Below are positions 24,745 to 32,079 of a stretch of DNA of 64,000 nucleotides, piece by piece. The notes below the pieces were generated by a model that saw nothing but the letters and a program-made list of their open reading frames with translations, did no database searches and had not been told where the DNA came from. The DNA is taken from positions 10,852,738 to 10,916,737 of the forward strand of contig NC_049997.1 in assembly GCF_000003815.2 (NCBI RefSeq), in the 5' to 3' direction. Position 1 is the stretch's first letter; each line of letters begins with the position of its first letter. Source of the stretch: Branchiostoma floridae. Its lineage: Eukaryota > Chordata > Leptocardii > Amphioxiformes > Branchiostomatidae. The position numbers and the translations under genes were made by a program.

Positions 24745-27700
24745 ATTTCCTTTTTTGTCGTACTTAGAAAATGAGGTTGTTATTATTGGACACATGATAT
24801 ATGATGTGAACATAGCACTTCAAACAGTCAAGGTCCTGTGTTTATTCTATTCATATCCGGTAGTGTTCTGTGCTGTTACATTTGCCCTGTGCTGTATCAA
24901 CAGTGTGATACACTCTTTTGAAACATACATAACCTAAGCTCTCCAAGCAAAGTCTCGGCTCCGGTTGTATTTTACGCGTTTTGTTTTTCTTTTATTGTGT
25001 CCTGTTTTTTATTCTTGTTTGACAATAGGGCAAGAAGTAAAACAGGAAAAAATAGGAAGCCCGACAAAACGCCCCCAATCAGGTTTAAAAAGCAGCCGGA
25101 GTCGAACATCTGCTTGGAGAGTATTAAGACATTTTCTCCAGTTCCCCAGGCTACTACAAACAATCAACCTTCTTTATATAATGCAATTTTAAACAAAAAA
25201 TTAGTATTCTATTATTGTTAAAGAACAGCGCTTAGCCCAGACTCATGAACGGAAGGACATATAGCTGTAGAATATTGATCTAAACTTGGTGTCAAAATAT
25301 CTGTCAACAAGCGCCGCTGGTGTAGTGGTATCATGCAAGATTCCCATTCTTGCGACCCGGGTTCGATTCCCGGGCGGCGCAATGTTTTCCTTTTTTTTCT
25401 ACCACTACTCCCGTTTGAGAACGGAACAGAGCTGTTGAGTTAACGGAGCAGTCTGTTGAGTTAACAAAAATGTCACACTTTTTAAAACAATGAATTGATA
25501 AAGACCTTTCTTGCACATTTTTGCCCAACATAGCTAAATATATGTCACGACAGAGACAGAACATACATAATAGTATCATAGACCTAGTCTAACACAGAAG
25601 TTCGTATATTCTTCTCACTACTTGGTAATGGTGAAAATTTAGAACTGTATGGGTTTCGCTATAGTCGGTTTGTCAAACCACATGAGAAATATGAATTTGT
25701 CAGTGCTACTCGTGTGTCAAAAGTAATGGAATCTACTTTTTATATAGCTAAATATATGAGTAAAGGGTTAATGCCCCGGCCCGAGGTGTATATGGTGAGA
25801 TAATCCCTGGTCAGGTGCGATAACCACCGAATAAACCGATTTGCATCGACACTGGTGCCGGTGTCGATGCAAATCGACACCGGTGCCGGTGTCGATTCAT
25901 TCTGAACAATCAGGGGAGCGATACCCACCTGCCTGGCCTGAATCTACGTGTTACGGCGTCATAACCAACGTGGTACGGGGCCTTCTGATTGGTCCGCGGC
26001 GCCTGGCTATATGATAATATGTCTATCATTAACATACATAGTACAATCAACAACGAAGTGCACTTCATCTAGATATTTTACTCTGTCTGAGGCACAAAGC
26101 TGATTGATTCTTTGTTCTACTAGTATATGAACGACAAGGTTATCTTTAAAAACCATGTCAATGTTGACTTTATAACCCCAGTCACACAGGAACGACCTAC
26201 CTACAGGGGCGTTATTATTTAAGGACTGCTTTTAAATGCACTAAATGTTAACACTGTCAAGTAGCTAGGCGCCACGTCTTACACGCCTGTTACATAATGT
26301 CATACATAACACTATTGTAGAAGGTTAACATCCGGTGGGTGTGCTTATGCAATATTTACCGAACTTGGTGACCAATTACAGTTTAACAACAACGCCGAGT
26401 CGTATGGGGGGGGGGGGTAAAAATGGGGATTTTCAGTTCGTTATAACCGTCTAACGCCAGACTAGCTTTTGTCTTAAAAGCGGGTGTATTAACATCAATA
26501 TTTACTGAACTTGGTGGTCAACTACAACGTTGAGTCTTGGGGGATAAAAGTGGGGATTTTCAATTCGCTGTTGATAAAAGCTCCTTGGTCATGAATTTTG
26601 TGGGCGTCTAAAGACGGAATAGCTTTAAATTTTTGTCAGACGAAATTCTGCCTAAAACAAGGAGAAACGAAGTCAATATTTGTCTTATTGTTGTTATTGT
26701 TGTTGTTTTTTTGTGTGTATTTTTTGGCTTTAAGTTGATATCAACGCCAAACAATAACAACACTACTTCTTTTTAGTCATGTAACCACACCCATACTGTC
26801 AAGGCCAATCGTCGTGCCGTCGGGTGTGGTGTAACTGGTAGAGCGTATGGCTCGGAATCTATAGGTGCTAAGTTCGATTTCCGCCGTGCCCCCGACGTTG
26901 TGTCCTTGGGAAAGGCACTTTATACGACCTTCCTCACTTACCCAGGTGTAAAAATGGGTACCTGACTTCGGTCGGGGAGGTAACTGTGTATGCGGGTGTA
27001 CTGTATATGCGGTACTGTTGATATAAGTTACACAACTTGAGTGCTGTGCCACATACATTGTCGTCGTCTGTCCAAAAAGCAAATAGAAAAAGAAAGGCCA
27101 ATCAAAAATAGCTTTCCACGTGTAATAATGGTCAGTTGTTTCCTTGGTGGAGAAAGCAATTGCTAAGTAGAACTTGTCATTTCTGATNNNNNNNNNNNNN
27201 NNNNNNNNNNNNNNNNNNNNNNNNNNNNNNNNNNNNNNNNNNNNNNNNNNNNNNNNNNNNNNNNNNNNNNNNNNNNNNNNNNNNNNNTTCACCACTCCTG
27301 AGCTGCACAATCGGAAGGCACACTGACCTCGGAGGACCCCCAAACAAATGCGCGCGGGCGAAACAAAGAAAAATACAGCAAAAAAAGCCACTAAACCACA
27401 GGACTTAACATCCAGTCCATTATTTTCTAGACTTGTCTAGGTTTGTCTTATGTTCACCTCCAGTAAGACTGTAACATACAATCGTCGTCATTTCAATAAT
27501 GTTTTTATTGCAAATTATTCTTGTCTAAAGATGGGTTGTCAAGACAAAAAACTTCGCAGTACGGCTGAATGCCTTACGTTCAAAAGACACGAGTGTCTAC
27601 CAGACTGTGGCCTGGCCGAATAGTAATAGGGGCTTTAGCAAAGTTAGTAATAAAAGCCAAGGCTAGCAAAAGTTAATTGACCTAGGAGTAACTGACCGGC

Positions 27701-30700
27701 CGGTGATAGCTGGATAGACTGCAAAAGACTGACTAAAACCAATGGCAACTTATTTGTCCTTATTTGGCCAAATCATTCTCTTTTTCATCCAGCTGACACG
27801 TCCGCTTTGAGACTAAAATTACGTAATGATTTGAACAATAAAACACCAGTCAAAGCAAGGGTGTGTGCAGATCTGTGCTGACTTGTGTAAAGACTCTATA
27901 GAAAAGAAAGACTAGGCTCAGTTAACCATTAACTAGTCGCGACATGAAGACATTTAAACCCGCCCCCTCCCCAACTGCTATTTAATGGTGTTTGGCAAAT
28001 GAGTTGCCAAACTATGAGCTGTCTTTTTGCAGGAAAAGTGTAAGGTATTTTCAATAACAGCATTTCGGGCATGTTCTTAGTAGAATGGCATGTGGTATGA
28101 AATTAACGCTCTGAATACAAAATGATGGCATGGGATGGTCAAGTGAAAAACTGTGTCGACCTACTCACCTAGGCCCAAAATACATATATTTTCTCCTTTT
28201 CAATGGTTTACATTAGTGTTCTGACATATCAGACCAAGGTAATTTTTTGGCAGATTTATTTACAACTACAAGGCCACTTAAAAGCCAACCAAGAGGAAAC
28301 GATCTCACAGCACCTGTGAGCTTCTGCTATAGTATACAGATATTGATGCATCTTTTGTAACACCGAGAAAATGTATCGGCTTTGACAAACTTTCTGTATG
28401 TCCTTTTACTCGTTCCTGACACACTTGATCCAAATTGTTATGTTTTTAACTATGGAAAACCTTGCCTCATCTGAAGTACTTGAGCCACACAACCATAGTC
28501 TATACCAGACTGACTACGCTGGCTAGGGAGAATGATTTGGCAGCGGAGTTTTGCTACCAGAAGAGCTGGTCGACCGGAGGAGAAACATGAACCTTAGCAT
28601 GGACTGATTCCCCGGGCCAATTGCCCGATTTGTACCGACTTCTACGCTCCTCGTACCCCCGTAGGAAGGCCTGGTGGTGGCTAGCATAACCATACCTAAA
28701 GGACGCTAGAGTAGAATCACTATACTTCGTCACTCCCATGTCAAAGAACACAGGCAGATAGCAGTGCTAGGACCATAACTACGATCTAACAATCTTGCCA
28801 CATCTGCTTTGAGCTCCAGAATACCCCAACCGCATAACCATATCTAAAGCCAATATAGGACGCTAGAGTNNNNNNNNNNNNNNNNNNNNNNNNNNNNNNN
28901 NNNNNNNNNNNNNNNNNNNNNNNNNNNNNNNNNNNNNNNNNNNNNNNNNNNNNNNNNNNNNNNNNNNNNGTGACGTAGTGGCGAACTTTTGACCCTATAA
29001 GTCGGGTCCGATACTTTGATATGCCCCGATGTTGTGCCCTTGGACATGGCACTTTACATAACTTTCCTTATTGGACGTAGAGGGACGCCCACAGAGCCTC
29101 TCGGCTAATCAGGCTACATGTGTGCGAAAACACACACACACATGGATTTGGTGCGACAGTGTGCAAAGTCTCCAGCAACAGCCGTCAGTTTGTTTTACTG
29201 AAAATTAATCATCCCTGACGCCAAAGACTTGACAGCATTGGCTGTCATATATCCCACACTGTTGTTACAATAAGACCAGTCACCAATAAAACCATAAAAC
29301 GTAATTTGAAACGGAAGGAACCTGAACTTTCATTCCAGGTGGTCTTCACTCTATAAAACACTCCCTTCACTGAAGTCTTTTAATGTCTCACAGTTGCTGG
29401 ACGCGTGTGGGCAAGGTGGCTAACTTGGTTGCCTCGTTCATCTTATACTCGGCTCCAATATGTATATAGTACAAAACAATCGAACAAACAATAGAGATGC
29501 ACAATGATTAGGTTCGAGACTGATTCAAGGAAGGTTGTCCTGAAAGCCCAAATCTCATACCTGAACCCGGGTTCTTGCATAGTATGTAGGAGCTGGCTTT
29601 TGAAGTTCAAGTTTGCCAACAGACTTGGGAGCTAAGGGCAAACTAAATAAGAGTCTTTGGTATTTGAACACTTCTAGCTAGAGTTGTCACGCATATTTCG
29701 GTACTTATTTGAGGAACGTGCGAGTCAGTGGCCGAATGTTAACGTTTCATTTTTCTCAACCAGACTCAGCAAGTTTGGTCTGCCAGAATCCGTGATACCA
29801 TTGACTGGGACTGGCAGTGTTGTTGACCATAGATTATACATTGTTTTCCAATCCCACATTTAGCAAGGTGTACACAGTGGTCACTACTTGTGGTCTGAAT
29901 AACATCCTGTTTTCACAAAAAAAAACGCAATCGCGTTTCCTGCTCATTAATCACATGTCACATGTATTCTTCAACGACACGAGGGAGGAAAAATTCATGT
30001 AGCGCAAGAAGGTCATGTTACTTCCTGTGTGGTTCGTCGAAAATCGTACAGCGTTTATCCATAAACAAATGTGGCAAATGGAATGGCTGTTCATAGTTCT
30101 TCGTGACTTTCATTGGTTACATACGAATCAAAACTTGTTTCAATGAAGAGAACAGATGTTGTGATACTAAGTGAAAGAAAATGATAGTGATTTCGAACCT
30201 TTTAACCCCACGGAAGAGTCCTTCTTTTACTAGTCGTGACAGGGAAGACAGACGCTATGTAGTATTTACAGGCTAGGTTCATTGTTGAAATTCCCCTAGG
30301 ATCTTTTCCACAAACACAATGGACAGTGGGCCGAGGTTTCACGTCCTAATACCCCCCTCACATTAGGCGAAAATCGATCGGACGACGAGTCAGACATGAC
30401 CCTGCTGCCGACGAAGAAATGGCAGAGTTCCCCCTTCCCGTCAGGGTCATGCCTCCTCGTAATTTAGAGCTCGCAGACTCGTCGTCCGATCGATTCTCGC
30501 CTAATATAAGGGGGGTATAAGCCATAAGGACTGCAAGTGCAACCCTTTCTAGAAGTGCGCATGTCGAACGAGAGACACAGCAACGCCACAGTTCCAGAGG
30601 CAGAGCCCCTAACTACTGGACTACGCACCCCTCAAAGTCCTGTATTTGCATATGTGTAGTATTTGCATATTAACTAACTCAGTCTAATAAAGTAACTCAA

Positions 30701-32013
30701 GAACAAAACCTCATCTCCTTGGCTCCTGAGCACTGAGCAATCACAATGCACAGTCAGTGTTGTCAAGATCTGGTAATCTCCAAGCAGATCCTACGGTGCC
30801 ATAAGATAGTATCAAAGCTGGCCAAGGAGTATAGCAGGCCAAAGGGAGTCAAACGGTGGGTTTGATACTATATTACGCCACCGTGGATCTGCTTGGAGAT
30901 TAAAGATCTGGCATGGCAATGTTTAGGTACTATCTGCTTTCAACGCGTTACCTGCGTGTATTCTATCTGAAAAATGCTTGTCAACATGGTCATATTTGGT
31001 TAGCTTCAGGTCAACAGTCCTCAGAATGGACCTTAGACCTCTCAANNNNNNNNNNNNNNNNNNNNNNNNNNNNNNNNNNNNNNNNNNNNNNNNNNNNNNN
31101 NNNNNNNNNNNNNNNNNNNNNNNNNNNNNNNNNNNNNNNNNNNNNAGAATACCCGAGCAGTATAACTTAAACTTCTATAACCGTACCTAAAGCCAATATA
31201 GGACGCTAGAGTAGAGAGTCACTGTACCTCGTAAGCACTCGTCACTCCCAGATCGAAGAACACAGGCAGATAGAAGTGCGCTGAGACCATGACCATGATC
31301 ATGTAGGTGATCCAGAACATCCAGAACATGGTCCCGTACGTGTAGACCTCCGACGGCGTGCCGAGAACCGTGATAGCCGACATGAACGACGCTAAGAGTG
31401 ACATAGCCACCGGCGTGATCGACATAGAGCGGCCGGCTAGCAAGAACTCCTTCGTCGACTTCTGTCCGCCGCCTTTAAAGGCGTAGAAGATGCCGATGCC
31501 GGCAGATATACACAACATGATGGCGAAAACCACGTAGTCCCATGCTGAGAAGAGTGGGTAGTTTCGCGGAGCCAAGCCTTCGGCGACCATCTTGAGTCGG
31601 TACTACGTCGTCTGTGAGTAATAAGTAATGTGACGACAAACTTACGTAGACTTAAGCACCGAATAACGGGCGGTGCGTCAGCATAGGGCGGAGTCACACA
31701 TGCGTAGTTGTGTAAACAGCGCTGTTTGCATGTGACGGCAAATGTAAACATAAACACAGAACCTTTATTGGCTGACTCAAGTGTGGAGACTTTTGCTGGG
31801 TCATCGAATGGTAGAACCAGACTGCTACAGATATCTGAACTGGACGGTCTGCTGTAGTACCATGGGAAGTCGCTAGGGGGATCGTAATTGAGCCATCCTT
31901 AGTTTTACCGACACCTATACCCAGCACTTAATCTTATAAGGATCCAAGACCACTATAGCTACTTCTCGAGTTGTGCTGCTCAAATGCTTGCGCGCGCGCA
32001 CACACACACACAC

Positions 32014-32079
<66 letters not shown>

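Noticed and set aside
26818..26895. Second tRNA gene
   Set aside because: A- and B-box-like sequences are present but no acceptor stem pairs, and the body continues into SINE sequence; called a tRNA-derived SINE.
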